Shown in pieces: positions 17,904 through 26,959 of a stretch of DNA of 64,000 nt. Each line of letters starts with the position of its first letter. The stretch's first letter is position 1. This DNA is from Acidobacteriaceae bacterium (GTDB lineage: Bacteria; Acidobacteriota; Terriglobia; Terriglobales; Acidobacteriaceae). The position numbers were made by a program, and so were the translations under genes. The notes under the pieces were generated by a model. That model was not told the DNA's origin and ran no database searches. It saw nothing but the letters and a program-made list of their open reading frames with translations. Location of the stretch: contig JASHRF010000068.1 in NCBI GenBank assembly GCA_030037545.1, positions 1-64,000 on the forward strand, written 5' to 3'.

Positions 17904-18397
17904 TCGCGGCTGAGAAGCGCGGGTGCGTAGTCTTCGCGTTGTTGCGCGAGCGCGCGGAATTTCAGGAACATGCTCATACGCCAGCGCAGAATCATGCCGA
18001 AGGCGAGCACGAAGAAGAGCGCGCCGGTCTGCTCCATGGTGAGCAGGGAGTCGAAATAGCCGCGCGCCAGGTAGCGGATGGCGGCCAGCACGATAACCAC
18101 GCTGAAGAATGCGCCGGATCGCCTCATCATGACGACGTCGCCGGTGCGCTCGAGCGAAGAAGTGAGCAGGAGCGGGTAGGCAAGTACAACTGCGCCGATG
18201 AAAAACGCCGCCAGGCCCCAAGTGAGCGGCACGCGGAACTTCGGCACCGCGAACATGATGAAGCCGGTGGCCATGCCCAGCGGCGGGAGCAGAATCTTTT
18301 TTGCCGTAACGGCGGTGCGGCCCTCGCGCGCGCGCCAGACAAGCACGCCCGCCAAGCCGGCCAGCGAGGCGACAGAATAACCCAGCGGGATGTGCAT
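17900..18397 (-). CDS. CcdC-family integral membrane protein
   Basis: The start is the ATG at 18397, because GGAGG ending eight bases upstream fits it better than the ATG at 18412 that overlaps this site. The 165-residue protein has four to five hydrophobic segments: YSVASLAGLAGVLVW, MATGFIMFAVPKF, GLAAFFIGAVVLAYPLLL, FFSVVIVLAAIRYLA and TGALFFVLAFGMIL, the last followed by the basic motif RWRMSMFLKFRAL. This matches the CcdC/DUF1453 family, first linked to cytochrome c biogenesis in Bacillus, although the actual function is unclear. Here no cytochrome biogenesis genes are nearby. Confidence 0.75.
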   Translation of the reverse strand: MHIPLGYSVASLAGLAGVLVWRAREGRTAVTAKKILLPPLGMATGFIMFAVPKFRVPLTWGLAAFFIGAVVLAYPLLLTSSLERTGDVVMMRRSGAFFSVVIVLAAIRYLARGYFDSLLTMEQTGALFFVLAFGMILRWRMSMFLKFRALAQQREDYAPALLSRD

Positions 18398-18528
18398 CGT
18401 TTGAGCCTCCATGGGGGCTGCAAGACCGTGGTTCCGGGACGGATCGATCTACAGAAGAAGCCTCACTCACAAGGATACGGCAAGGTCAGGGCCGGCGTAC
18501 AGGGGGTGGCGTGAGTGCATGGGGCTGG

Positions 18529-19728
18529 TCACGCGCGCTCCATGGCCAGCGCGATGCCCTGGCCGACGCCGATACACATGGTGGCCAGGGCGCGCCGGCC
18601 GCCGAAGCGCTCTAACTGATGGGCCGCGGTGAGCGCCAGGCGCGCGCCGCTCATGCCCAGCGGATGTCCGAGCGCGATGGCGCCGCCGGTTAAGTTCACG
18701 TGGCCGGCGTCCTCTGGCAATCCCAGCTGGCGCAGGCAGGCGAGTGCCTGGCTGGCGAAGGCTTCGTTCAACTCGATGCGGTCGAAGTCATCGAGCGAAA
18801 GGTTGAGGCGGGCGAGCAGCTTGCGCGTGGCAGGCACGGGACCTATGCCCATGATGCGCGGCGGCACGCCGGCCGTGGCCAGGCCGAGGATGCGCGCGCG
18901 GGGCCGAAGGCTGTGCTTCGCGACGGCTTCTTCCGATGCGAGAATCATGGCGGCGGCGCCGTCGTTAATGCCGGATGCGTTGCCGGCCGTGACGGTGCCC
19001 GAGGGATGAAGCGGCTTGAGCTTTACCAGAGCTTCGAGCGTGGTATCGGGGCGTGGGTGCTCGTCGCGGGTGACAGATGCAGTGCCGGCGCGGGTGAAAA
19101 CTTCGACGGGCACAATCTCTTCGGCGAAATAGCCGTCCGCAGCGGCTTTTGCGGCGCGCATCTGGCTGCGGTAGGCGAAGGCGTCCTGCGCGGCGCGCTC
19201 GACGGAAAAATGTTTGGCCACGTTGTCGCCGGTCTCGGGCATGGAGTCGACCCCGTATCGTTGGCGCATGAGCGGATTCACGAAACGCCAGCCGATGGTG
19301 GTGTCGAAGATTTCCGCTCCGCGCTGGAACGGCGCTTCCGATTTGGCGATTACGAAAGGCGCGCGAGACATGGACTCTACGCCGCCGGCGATGGCGAATT
19401 CAATTTCGCCGGTGGCGATGGCGCGCGCAGCGGCTGCGACAGCTTCGAGACCAGAGCCGCACAGCCGGTTGACAGTAACGCCGGGAATGGAATCGGGAAG
19501 GCCGGCAAGAAGCAGCGCCATGCGCGCCACGTTGCGGCAATCTTCACCGGCCTGGTTGGCGCAGCCGAGGATTACGTCCTCGAGTTGCGTCCAATCGGCG
19601 TTTGGATTGCGCTCCATGAGCGCGCGGATAGGCACGGCAGCCAGGTCGTCAGCGCGCACGCTCGATAGCGCGCCGCCGTACCGGCCGATGGGCGTGCGCA
19701 CGGCATCGCACAGAAACACGGGCCTCAT
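18529..19728 (-). CDS. paaJ: 3-oxoadipyl-CoA thiolase of phenylacetate degradation
   Basis: The product is 399 residues from the ATG at 19728; an upstream TTG would add eleven residues overlapping the previous gene. It has thiolase signatures: the acylated cysteine in [31 protein letters not shown], the base histidine in [16 protein letters not shown], and the second cysteine in TMCIGVGQG. It is the last gene of the paa operon and is expected to cleave 3-oxoadipyl-CoA to succinyl-CoA and acetyl-CoA. The family alone does not separate it from other acetyl-CoA acyltransferases. The operon context makes PaaJ the best name. Confidence 0.85.
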   Translation of the reverse strand: MRPVFLCDAVRTPIGRYGGALSSVRADDLAAVPIRALMERNPNADWTQLEDVILGCANQAGEDCRNVARMALLLAGLPDSIPGVTVNRLCGSGLEAVAAAARAIATGEIEFAIAGGVESMSRAPFVIAKSEAPFQRGAEIFDTTIGWRFVNPLMRQRYGVDSMPETGDNVAKHFSVERAAQDAFAYRSQMRAAKAAADGYFAEEIVPVEVFTRAGTASVTRDEHPRPDTTLEALVKLKPLHPSGTVTAGNASGINDGAAAMILASEEAVAKHSLRPRARILGLATAGVPPRIMGIGPVPATRKLLARLNLSLDDFDRIELNEAFASQALACLRQLGLPEDAGHVNLTGGAIALGHPLGMSGARLALTAAHQLERFGGRRALATMCIGVGQGIALAMERA

Positions 19729-19757
19729 TCCGCGGTCTTCGTTCAACCGTCCCTCCC

Positions 19758-21830
19758 TCAAAACGCGATCGTGGATTTCATTTGTTCCGCGATTCCTTCC
19801 ACTCCCGGCAAAACCGATTCCATGAGCGCGACGTTGTAAGGGAGCGGAATATCGGGCACGGCCATGCGCTCCACGGGCGCATCCAGCGATAGGAATGCTT
19901 CGCGCGCAACCACGGATGCGATCTCCGCGCCGAAACCGGCGGTCAAGGTGTCTTCGTGAACGATCAGACAGCGGCAGGTTCGCTGCACCGATGCAAGAAT
20001 GGTCTCGCGATCCCAGGGCACGATGGTGCGCAGATCGATCACTTCGACGGATGCGCCGGTGAGCGCGGCGGCGCGCAAGCAGCGCTCCACCATTGCGCCC
20101 CAGGTCACCACCGTCAGGTCGGAGCCGATCTGAACAATCTTCGCCACTCCCAGCGGAAGCACAAAGGCATCACCCGGATACGGGCGTCGCGCCCACGAAG
20201 AATCGAGCAGCATCCGATGCTCAAAGAAGATGCTGGGGTTTGCGCTGCGCATGGCGGCGCGCAGAAGGCCGGTCGCATCTTCGGCGTTGGAGGGATAGAG
20301 GGCCTGCCATCCAACGGCGTGCGCGAACGTGACTTCGCTCGAGACGCTGTGCCATGGGTCGCCGCATTTGGAGCTGAAGCCGCCAGGCATGCGCACCACG
20401 ATGGGCGCGGAGAAGCGATTGGCGGTGCGCCAGCGCAGGGTGCCGCAGTCGCCTAATTGCTCCATCGCGGGTTCGGCGTATTTGCGGAACTGGATTTCTG
20501 CAACCGGACGAAGGCCGGCCAGCGCCATGCCCACGGCGTTGCCAACGATGCCTTCTTCAGAGAGGCTGGTGTCGAAGACGCGATCGGAACCAAACACGGA
20601 TTGCAATCCCATGGTGGCCGTGTGGACGCCGCCTTTGGCGCCCACATCCTCTCCGAAGATCAACAATTTGGGATTGATCCTGAGCTCGTACTCGAGGGTG
20701 CGGCGGATGGCAGCGATCATGTTGGAGCGCGTGGGCTCGGGTTGCGGACGCGTCGAGTGCTCGGGGAGTGGTTCATCTTGCGCGAAGACATGACGCAGCG
20801 CGTGCTCGCGCGTGGGCTCAGGCTCCGCGGCTACGGAGGCTTCAGCGTAGGCACGGCTCACTGCTTCGGCGGCTTCTTGCTCAAGCGCCGTCCACTGCTC
20901 GCCGGAGAACGTTGTGGGTACGAGGTAGTTGCGCAAGTGGGTGAGCGGATCTTTGGCGCGCTCTTCGGCAACCAGTTCGGCGGGCTTGTATGCCTGCGTA
21001 TCCTGGCCAGAATGGCCGCTCAGGCGGGGCAAGGTGAGACGCAGAAGCACCGGGCCGTTGCCGGCGCGAACCTGGGACACGGCCGCGTCGATTGCCTGCG
21101 CGGTTGCGGCGATTTGCGTGGCATCGACTTCCGCAATGCGAAGATCACGAAAGGAACCAAGATTCCGCGCGATATTGCCGCCGGGAGTTTGAATCGTGGA
21201 GGGCGTCGACAATCCGTAGCCGTTGTCTTCAATGACGAACAGCATGGGGAGGCTGCGCGTGGCAGCAATGTTGAGCGCTGCCCAAAAACCGTTGGTGGCC
21301 ACCGAGCCATCGCCGCCCAGAACCACGGCGATGGAGCCGCGATAGCGAACATCCTTGAGCGTTTCGCATGAGTAGCGAATGGCATGTGCCCAGCCGGCCG
21401 CGGGAGTATACTGCGTGCCCACGCCGCCGGCCATAGGCAATACCGTTGGCCCCGAAGTTCGGGGAAGATTGAAGACCACACCGATGTCGCGGCCGTCGCT
21501 GATGCCGCCGCTCTTCGCCATGCCGCTCTTGAGGGCGTCCGTGGCGCTGAGACCGAGCGTGAGCAGCAGCGGACGCGAGCGGTAATAGCCGCTGACCGCG
21601 TCATGTCTGCCGGTGAGCAAGAGGCCGAGCAGGATCTGGCCAAGCTCATGGCCGCGCGCTGAGAACTGGTAGTTGATTTGTTTGGCAGGCAGGAGTCTTT
21701 TCTCTTCCAATTCGTCGAGCGCACGCGAGAGAAGAAATGTTCTCACCACGCGTTGCCAATCGACGCGCATCTCCTGGCGCGCTGCAGCGGGCGCCTGGGA
21801 GAGGGTTGCGGAAAGTGCGGACCTGCTCAT
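19758..21830 (-). CDS. 2-oxoacid dehydrogenase E1, fused alpha and beta subunits
   Basis: This 690-residue protein fuses the two E1 subunits of a branched-chain/aromatic 2-oxoacid or pyruvate dehydrogenase complex. Residues about 25-330 are alpha, with the thiamine-diphosphate motif VVLGGDGSVATNGFWAALN and, at its end, FVIEDNGYGLS. Residues about 370-690 are beta, with LIFGEDVGAKGGVHTAT, DTSLSEEGIVGNAVGMAL, HSVSSEVTFAH and the C-terminal transketolase-type block TLTAGFGAEIASVV. The start ATG is at 21830, and the stop overlaps the region before paaJ. It lies between paaY and paaJ in the same transcription unit, an unusual place. No E2 or E3 gene is nearby. It might supply phenylacetyl-CoA from phenylpyruvate. 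Confidence 0.85.
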   Translation of the reverse strand: MSRSALSATLSQAPAAARQEMRVDWQRVVRTFLLSRALDELEEKRLLPAKQINYQFSARGHELGQILLGLLLTGRHDAVSGYYRSRPLLLTLGLSATDALKSGMAKSGGISDGRDIGVVFNLPRTSGPTVLPMAGGVGTQYTPAAGWAHAIRYSCETLKDVRYRGSIAVVLGGDGSVATNGFWAALNIAATRSLPMLFVIEDNGYGLSTPSTIQTPGGNIARNLGSFRDLRIAEVDATQIAATAQAIDAAVSQVRAGNGPVLLRLTLPRLSGHSGQDTQAYKPAELVAEERAKDPLTHLRNYLVPTTFSGEQWTALEQEAAEAVSRAYAEASVAAEPEPTREHALRHVFAQDEPLPEHSTRPQPEPTRSNMIAAIRRTLEYELRINPKLLIFGEDVGAKGGVHTATMGLQSVFGSDRVFDTSLSEEGIVGNAVGMALAGLRPVAEIQFRKYAEPAMEQLGDCGTLRWRTANRFSAPIVVRMPGGFSSKCGDPWHSVSSEVTFAHAVGWQALYPSNAEDATGLLRAAMRSANPSIFFEHRMLLDSSWARRPYPGDAFVLPLGVAKIVQIGSDLTVVTWGAMVERCLRAAALTGASVEVIDLRTIVPWDRETILASVQRTCRCLIVHEDTLTAGFGAEIASVVAREAFLSLDAPVERMAVPDIPLPYNVALMESVLPGVEGIAEQMKSTIAF

Positions 21831-21852
21831 GCTCCTGCTGTCACTCCTGCTC

Positions 21853-22482
21853 TTACTCTTGGATTTGTTCCCCGGATTGCCGCTTGATTTTGAAGAGCGG
21901 GTCGCAGCCCTGGATTGCGCTCAGTCTGCGCCGCGCCGGCTCCATGGTAGCGAGTGGAACCGCTGGCCGCAACGTGATGCGGCTGCGCTGTGCGAGATCC
22001 TGGTATACGGCGGTCCCGGTCGTCTTCCATTCAATCTCCTGCGCGGTGAGATTGCGCACGACTTTGCCGGGAATTCCGGCCACCAGCGAGCGCGGCGGAA
22101 TCTGCGCATTCGCCTTTACAAAAGCCAGCGCGGCAACGATAGACTCCTCGCCAATGACCGCGTTGTCCATAATGACGGCGTTCATGCCGACCATGGCGTT
22201 GCGCCCGATCCTGCAACTGTGCAAGACCGCGCCATGGCCGACGTGGCCATCCACTTCGACGATGGTGTCGCAGTCGGGGAACGAGTGCGCGACGCATGTG
22301 TCCTGCAGATTGCTTCCTTCCTCCAGGACGATGCGGCCGAAGTCGCCGCGCAGGACGGCATGGGGGCCAACATAGCAACGCGGTCCGACAATCACATCGC
22401 CGATCAGCACTGCCGTGGGATGCACGAATGCGCTGCCATCGACCACCGGGATCAAGCCTTCGAATTCGTAGATGCCGTTCAC
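21853..22482 (-). CDS. paaY: PaaY-type left-handed beta-helix protein (gamma-carbonic anhydrase fold)
   Basis: This 209-residue protein starts with GTG at 22482, preceded by GAGAGGATAGCGC. The body is a hexapeptide-repeat beta-helix typical of gamma-carbonic anhydrase relatives: VDGSAFVHPTAVLIGDV, CYVGPHAVLRGDFG and a downstream VGHGAVLHSC with paired His residues for the metal. The C-terminal region continues with an arginine-rich tail. In Pseudomonas and E. coli, PaaY acts as a thioesterase that removes dead-end oxepin/ring-opened CoA adducts. Four bases separate it from the paaH stop. Confidence 0.85.
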   Translation of the reverse strand: MNGIYEFEGLIPVVDGSAFVHPTAVLIGDVIVGPRCYVGPHAVLRGDFGRIVLEEGSNLQDTCVAHSFPDCDTIVEVDGHVGHGAVLHSCRIGRNAMVGMNAVIMDNAVIGEESIVAALAFVKANAQIPPRSLVAGIPGKVVRNLTAQEIEWKTTGTAVYQDLAQRSRITLRPAVPLATMEPARRRLSAIQGCDPLFKIKRQSGEQIQE

Positions 22483-22485
22483 GCG

Positions 22486-24096
22486 CTATCCTCTCACTGT
22501 TTCGTATGTTGCATTGCGTTCGGCCGGCGCCGCGCGCGGCGTTTCGCGCCCTGTGAAATTGGAATTGGTGAGCGCCTTGCGGCGCAGAAGCTGAGAGGCG
22601 TGATAGCGGCCTGCGCCGTACGCTGCGGCAAGGTGATCGAGAGCTTGCACAACGGCGCCGATTCCGATTTCGTCGGCCCAGGCGAGCGGGCCGCGTGGAT
22701 AATTCACGCCCCTGCGCATGGCCAGATCAAGATCGGCGACGCTGCACACGCCTTCACTTATCGCGTCGGCGGCTATGTTGGCCAGCATCGCCACGGTCCG
22801 CAAAACAATCATTCCGGGCAGATCGTCAATCACGGAAACCGCGTAGCCTGCGGCTTGCAGGAGGCCGATTGCGCCATGAAGCGCATCCGGATGGGCCTGA
22901 TCGGCGGCTGCGACGGCGGCGCGCGTTGCCGTGCTGTCGTCGCAGGCAAGGTCCATAAGAATGGTGTTGCGCATTCCTGCCGCGGCGGCGCGCGCGGTCG
23001 CTGCACGGCCGTCGGTGCGATAGAGCGCGCCGTCATTCCAGCCGGCAACGCGGCCATCGGCGTGGGCAGTCGCGCGCTCGAACCTGGCGCCGGATGCCGA
23101 AAGCCGCACCGCGAGCGCGTGGGCCAGCGGTGTGTCGCCGTAAATCTGAATGCGCGAAGGCGCAAGATGCAGTGGAGCAGTGGACGGCGTGGCAATGGGC
23201 TTACCGGCTTGGTACGCGTAGAATCCGCGGCCCGACTTGCGGCCTAGGTGGCCGGCCTGTACCAGCTCGAGTTGAAGCGTGGACGGGCGAAAGCGAGGAT
23301 CGCCGTAGAAGGCATCGAAAACAGAGCGCGTAACGGCGTGGTTCACGTCGTTGCCGATCAGGTCCATAAGCTCGAACGGCCCCATGCGGAAGCCGCCGCA
23401 CTCCTGCATGACGGCATCGACGGTGGCGCAGTCGGCGCCGCGCTCCTCAAGCACGCGCAGCGCCTCGGCATAAAACGGCCGCGCCACACGGTTGACAATG
23501 AAGCCGGGCGTGGAGCGCGCGATCACCGGGGTTTTCCCCCAGCGCTGCGCGAGTTCATGAAGTTTTTTGACGATTTCCGGTGCGGTCGCCGCGCCCTGGA
23601 CGACCTCTACCAAAGGCATCTCCGGCGCGGGGTTGAAAAAATGCATGCCCGCGAGGCGCTGCGGATGTTCGAGCGCCGCGGCGATGGCGGTAATGGATAG
23701 TGACGAGGTGTTGGTGGCGAAGAGAGTTGTGGGGCCGGCAATCCTCTCCATTGCGCGGAACAACGCACGCTTGGCTTCAAGATCCTCGACGATAGCTTCG
23801 ATGATGAGACCGCAATCGGCCAGCTCATCGATCGAATTGGCCACGGTGAGCCGTTGCGCCGCGGCCATTGCTCGGTTAGCGGCGATCTTCTGTTTTTGTG
23901 CGAGCTCGCGGAGCGCCGCGGCAATGCGGCCGATGGCGGCCGTGGCGGCGCCGGGTTGGGCATCGTATATGTGGACAGGATGGCACGCAAGCGCGGCGAC
24001 TTGCGCGATCCCGGCGCCCATCACGCCTGCGCCCACGATGCCGACCGCGAAGGCGGCGCCATTGGATGCGGATTCGACTTGAGGGTCAGCGGCCAT
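22486..24096 (-). CDS. paaH: 3-hydroxyadipyl-CoA dehydrogenase
   Basis: The start is the ATG at 24096, five bases after CGGAG; the 27 residues upstream overlap the next gene. The 536-residue protein contains an NAD-binding domain with VGIVGAGVMGAGIAQ, the 3-hydroxyacyl-CoA dehydrogenase core (LFATNTSSLSITAIAAAL, MHFFNPAPEMPLVEVV, GFIVNRVARPFYAEAL) and a second C-terminal helical repeat (RRGVNYPRGPLAWADE). PaaH has this long two-domain form. It oxidises 3-hydroxyadipyl-CoA to 3-oxoadipyl-CoA, the substrate of PaaJ. The frame overlaps paaG by 11 bases. Confidence 0.88.
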   Translation of the reverse strand: MAADPQVESASNGAAFAVGIVGAGVMGAGIAQVAALACHPVHIYDAQPGAATAAIGRIAAALRELAQKQKIAANRAMAAAQRLTVANSIDELADCGLIIEAIVEDLEAKRALFRAMERIAGPTTLFATNTSSLSITAIAAALEHPQRLAGMHFFNPAPEMPLVEVVQGAATAPEIVKKLHELAQRWGKTPVIARSTPGFIVNRVARPFYAEALRVLEERGADCATVDAVMQECGGFRMGPFELMDLIGNDVNHAVTRSVFDAFYGDPRFRPSTLQLELVQAGHLGRKSGRGFYAYQAGKPIATPSTAPLHLAPSRIQIYGDTPLAHALAVRLSASGARFERATAHADGRVAGWNDGALYRTDGRAATARAAAAGMRNTILMDLACDDSTATRAAVAAADQAHPDALHGAIGLLQAAGYAVSVIDDLPGMIVLRTVAMLANIAADAISEGVCSVADLDLAMRRGVNYPRGPLAWADEIGIGAVVQALDHLAAAYGAGRYHASQLLRRKALTNSNFTGRETPRAAPAERNATYETVRG

Positions 24097-24871
24097 GAAA
24101 CTCCGCAGTGCGTTTGTTGAGAAAGGCATCAACACCTTCGTGAAAATCGCCCGTGTGGCCGAGCGCGCGCATGGCATCGCGCTCGACCATCAGTTGTTCT
24201 TCCAGGGTTGCAGATGCGCTCGTGTAAATGGCCTGCTTGGTGTGCGCCAGAGCGAGGGTTGGCGCATTGGCGAGCTCGGCGAGCAAAGCTTCCACTTCCA
24301 TTTCAAATTGCTCATCGTCGAGGCACTTCCAGATCAGGCCCCACTCGGCAGCCTGCGCGGCTGAAAGTCTTGTTCCCAGCATGGCCATGCCCATGGCGCG
24401 CGCCGTGCCGAGGAGACGAGGAAGAAAATACGTTCCACCCGTATCGGGGAGCAAACCGATCTTGCAGAACGGCTCGAGAAAGCTGGCTGACTTTTTGGCG
24501 AGCACGAGATCGCAGGCCAGAGCGAGATTGGCGCCGGCGCCGGCAGCCACGCCGTTGACGGCGCAGACCACGGGAAGCGGGAGCGCGCGAAGTTTGCGCA
24601 CCAGCGGCGCATAATACTTCTCGATAGCTTCGGCGAGGTCGATAGCGGAGCCGTTGGGAGCCAGGTCGGCAAGGTCCTGCCCGGCGCAAAATCCGCGGCC
24701 CGCGCCGGTGAGGAGCAGAACGCGCGCGCCCGATTCGCGGGTCACTTGCGCAAGGGCGTCACGAATCTCCTCGTGCATGGCGGCCGTGAGACTATTGAGC
24801 TTTTCAGGCCTGTTGAGCGTGAGACGCGCAATACCGCCGGTGGTGTCAAACTCGATGTGCCGGTAACTCAC
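24086..24871 (-). CDS. paaG: 1,2-epoxyphenylacetyl-CoA isomerase (enoyl-CoA hydratase family)
   Basis: This 261-residue crotonase-fold protein starts with GTG at 24871, overlapping the paaZ stop by four bases. It contains LTLNRPEKLNSL, the oxyanion segment FCAGQDLADL, GAGANLALACDLVLA and KIGLLPDTGGTYFLPRL, in which the Asp of PDTGG is the PaaG-type catalytic acid. PaaG converts the ring-1,2-epoxide of phenylacetyl-CoA into the oxepin-CoA that PaaZ opens. No second crotonase (PaaF) is found in the operon. PaaG could also take part in later double-bond isomerisation. Confidence 0.87.
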   Translation of the reverse strand: MSYRHIEFDTTGGIARLTLNRPEKLNSLTAAMHEEIRDALAQVTRESGARVLLLTGAGRGFCAGQDLADLAPNGSAIDLAEAIEKYYAPLVRKLRALPLPVVCAVNGVAAGAGANLALACDLVLAKKSASFLEPFCKIGLLPDTGGTYFLPRLLGTARAMGMAMLGTRLSAAQAAEWGLIWKCLDDEQFEMEVEALLAELANAPTLALAHTKQAIYTSASATLEEQLMVERDAMRALGHTGDFHEGVDAFLNKRTAEFHGR

Positions 24872-26943
24872 GCAGCCACTCCTTCGCCGGCGTGAACAGC
24901 CGCGGGAACCGGCTCCGGCTGAGTGCCTTTTTGCACCATCGTAAGCACATCATATTGCGCCACGATTTTGCCGTCCTGATTGGTGACGACGCTGTCCCAG
25001 CGAACCTCACCGTAGTTTTCTGTTACACGCGGATTTTTTTGTTTGCAAGTGAGCGCCACGGTAAGCGCATCACCGGGAAAGACCGGGGAAAGAAAGCGCA
25101 GGTTGTCGATGCCGTAGTTGGCGAGAACCGGGCCGGGATGCGGATCGACAAAAAGCCCTGCGGCCAGCGAAACGATGAAGTATCCATGCGCGACGCGCGC
25201 GCCGAAGAAGGGATTCGCTTTGGCTGCCGCTTCATCCATGTGCGCGTAAAATTTGTCGCCGGTAAAGCTGGCAAAGTGCTCGATGTCTTCTAGGGTGACG
25301 GTGCGCGGGCCGGCAACGACGCAATCGCCGAGATCGAGGTCTTCAAGGGATTTGCGGAAAGGGTGAACTTCAGTATGCCGCGCGCTGCCGGTGATCCAGC
25401 GGCGACTGATGCGGGTCAGGGTCTCCGGCGAGCCTTGCAGTGCGGTGCGCTGCAGGTAGTGCATTACGCCGCGCATGCCGCCCATCTCTTCACCGCCGCC
25501 GGCGCGGCCGGGACCGCCATGAATGAGATTGGGCAGCGGCGAGCCGTGGCCTGTCGATTCGCGGGCGCAGTCGCGGTTCACGATCAGCAGGCGTCCATGG
25601 AAACATGCCACGCCGAGTACGAGTTCGCGAGCAAATTCATTGTCAAAGGTGAAAAGCGAGCCGACCAGGCTGCCCTCGCCCATGCGGATCAACTCGATGG
25701 CATCTTCGATGGAGTCGTAGGGCATGAGGGTGGAAACCGGACCGAAGGCCTCGATGCGATGTACATCGAGATGTGATTTTGGGTCTGAACAGTGAAGCAG
25801 GATGGGCGACAGGAAAGCGCCATGCTCGGAATCGGCGGCCACGGGTTTGAAGCCATCCAGCGTTCCATAAACAATTTCCGCGCCCTGGCAGAGCTCGCGC
25901 ACGCGCTCGCGGACTTCGTTGCGCTGCGAGAGGCTGGCGAGCGGTCCCATGGTGACGCCTTCGGCGGCGGGATCGCCGATCACCACTTTGGCGAGATGTT
26001 CGCGGAGCGCATCGACGAGCGCCGGAATGATTTCGCGGGGCGTAAAGGCGCGACGGATAGCGGTACACTTCTGACCGGCTTTCACGGTCATTTCGCGAAC
26101 CACTTCCTTTACGAAGAGGTCGAACTCCGGAGCGCCAGGCTTCGCGTCGGGGCCGAGCAGCGAAAAATTGAGCGAGTCGGCTTCCAGGGTGAAGCGCACG
26201 GAGTTGCGCACGACGGCCGGGTGCTGGCGCAGCTTGCGGCCGGTAAACGCCGAGCCGGTGAAGGTGACCGAGTCCTGGGCCTTGAGATGATCGAAGAGAT
26301 CTCCGACGCTGCCGCAAATCAATTGCAGAGATCCTTCGGGAAAGATTTCGGACGCGATGATGTCGCGAAACATGCGTTCGGCGAGATAGCAGGTCTGGGT
26401 CGCTGGTTTTACGATCGCGGGCACACCGGCGAGCAGCGTTACGGAGATTTTTTCAAGCATGCCCCAGCAGGGGAAGTTGAAAGCGTCGATGTGAACGGCG
26501 ACGCCCTCGATAGGCGTGCAGATGTGCACGCCCACGAAAGTACCCTGCCTGGAAAGCATCTCGGGCGCGCCGTCGACGAGAAAGGTTTCGTTGGGCAGCT
26601 CGCGACGGCCCCTGCTGGAATAGGTAAAGAGCGTGCCGATGCCGCCTTCGATGTCGATCCACGAATCGCTGCGCGTGGCGCCGGTTGCAGTGGAGAGCTC
26701 ATAGTAGCTCTCCTTGCGGGCGAGCAGGTATTGCGCCAGAGCTTTCATCTTCAACGCACGTTTGTGGAAGGTGAGCTTGCGGAGCGCGGGACCGCCCACG
26801 CGGCGGCCGTAATCGAGCATGGCCGCGAAGTCGAGGCCGCGGCTGGAAACCTGAGCCACCGGCTCGCCGGTGACCGCGTTGCGAACCACGTCACCGTCTT
26901 CGCCGGTTATCCATTTTCCGAGTGCGTAGCTTTGCACGTTCAT
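24868..26943 (-). CDS. paaZ: Oxepin-CoA hydrolase / 3-oxo-5,6-dehydrosuberyl-CoA semialdehyde dehydrogenase
   Basis: The start is the ATG at 26943, eight bases after GGAG. The 691-residue protein has the expected fusion. Residues 1 to about 530 are an aldehyde dehydrogenase with LEADSLNF (E254) and the catalytic cysteine C293 in GQKCTAIRR. The rest is a MaoC-like (R)-specific enoyl-CoA hydratase with the Asp/His dyad in the region FTGDKFYAHMDE to ARVAHGYF. PaaZ opens the oxepin ring and then oxidises the resulting aldehyde. Both active sites appear intact. The paaG gene overlaps its end by four bases. Confidence 0.92.
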   Translation of the reverse strand: MNVQSYALGKWITGEDGDVVRNAVTGEPVAQVSSRGLDFAAMLDYGRRVGGPALRKLTFHKRALKMKALAQYLLARKESYYELSTATGATRSDSWIDIEGGIGTLFTYSSRGRRELPNETFLVDGAPEMLSRQGTFVGVHICTPIEGVAVHIDAFNFPCWGMLEKISVTLLAGVPAIVKPATQTCYLAERMFRDIIASEIFPEGSLQLICGSVGDLFDHLKAQDSVTFTGSAFTGRKLRQHPAVVRNSVRFTLEADSLNFSLLGPDAKPGAPEFDLFVKEVVREMTVKAGQKCTAIRRAFTPREIIPALVDALREHLAKVVIGDPAAEGVTMGPLASLSQRNEVRERVRELCQGAEIVYGTLDGFKPVAADSEHGAFLSPILLHCSDPKSHLDVHRIEAFGPVSTLMPYDSIEDAIELIRMGEGSLVGSLFTFDNEFARELVLGVACFHGRLLIVNRDCARESTGHGSPLPNLIHGGPGRAGGGEEMGGMRGVMHYLQRTALQGSPETLTRISRRWITGSARHTEVHPFRKSLEDLDLGDCVVAGPRTVTLEDIEHFASFTGDKFYAHMDEAAAKANPFFGARVAHGYFIVSLAAGLFVDPHPGPVLANYGIDNLRFLSPVFPGDALTVALTCKQKNPRVTENYGEVRWDSVVTNQDGKIVAQYDVLTMVQKGTQPEPVPAAVHAGEGVAA

Positions 26944-26959
26944 GATTTTCTCCGCCGGG

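Noticed and set aside
16338..18470. 710-residue frame on the minus strand
   Set aside because: It runs antisense through the histidine kinase gene, whose domains are clear. The composition (His/Arg-rich, no motif) is that of a shadow frame in GC-rich DNA.
21673..23247. 524-residue frame on the plus strand
   Set aside because: It is antisense to E1, paaY and paaH, all of which have intact family motifs.
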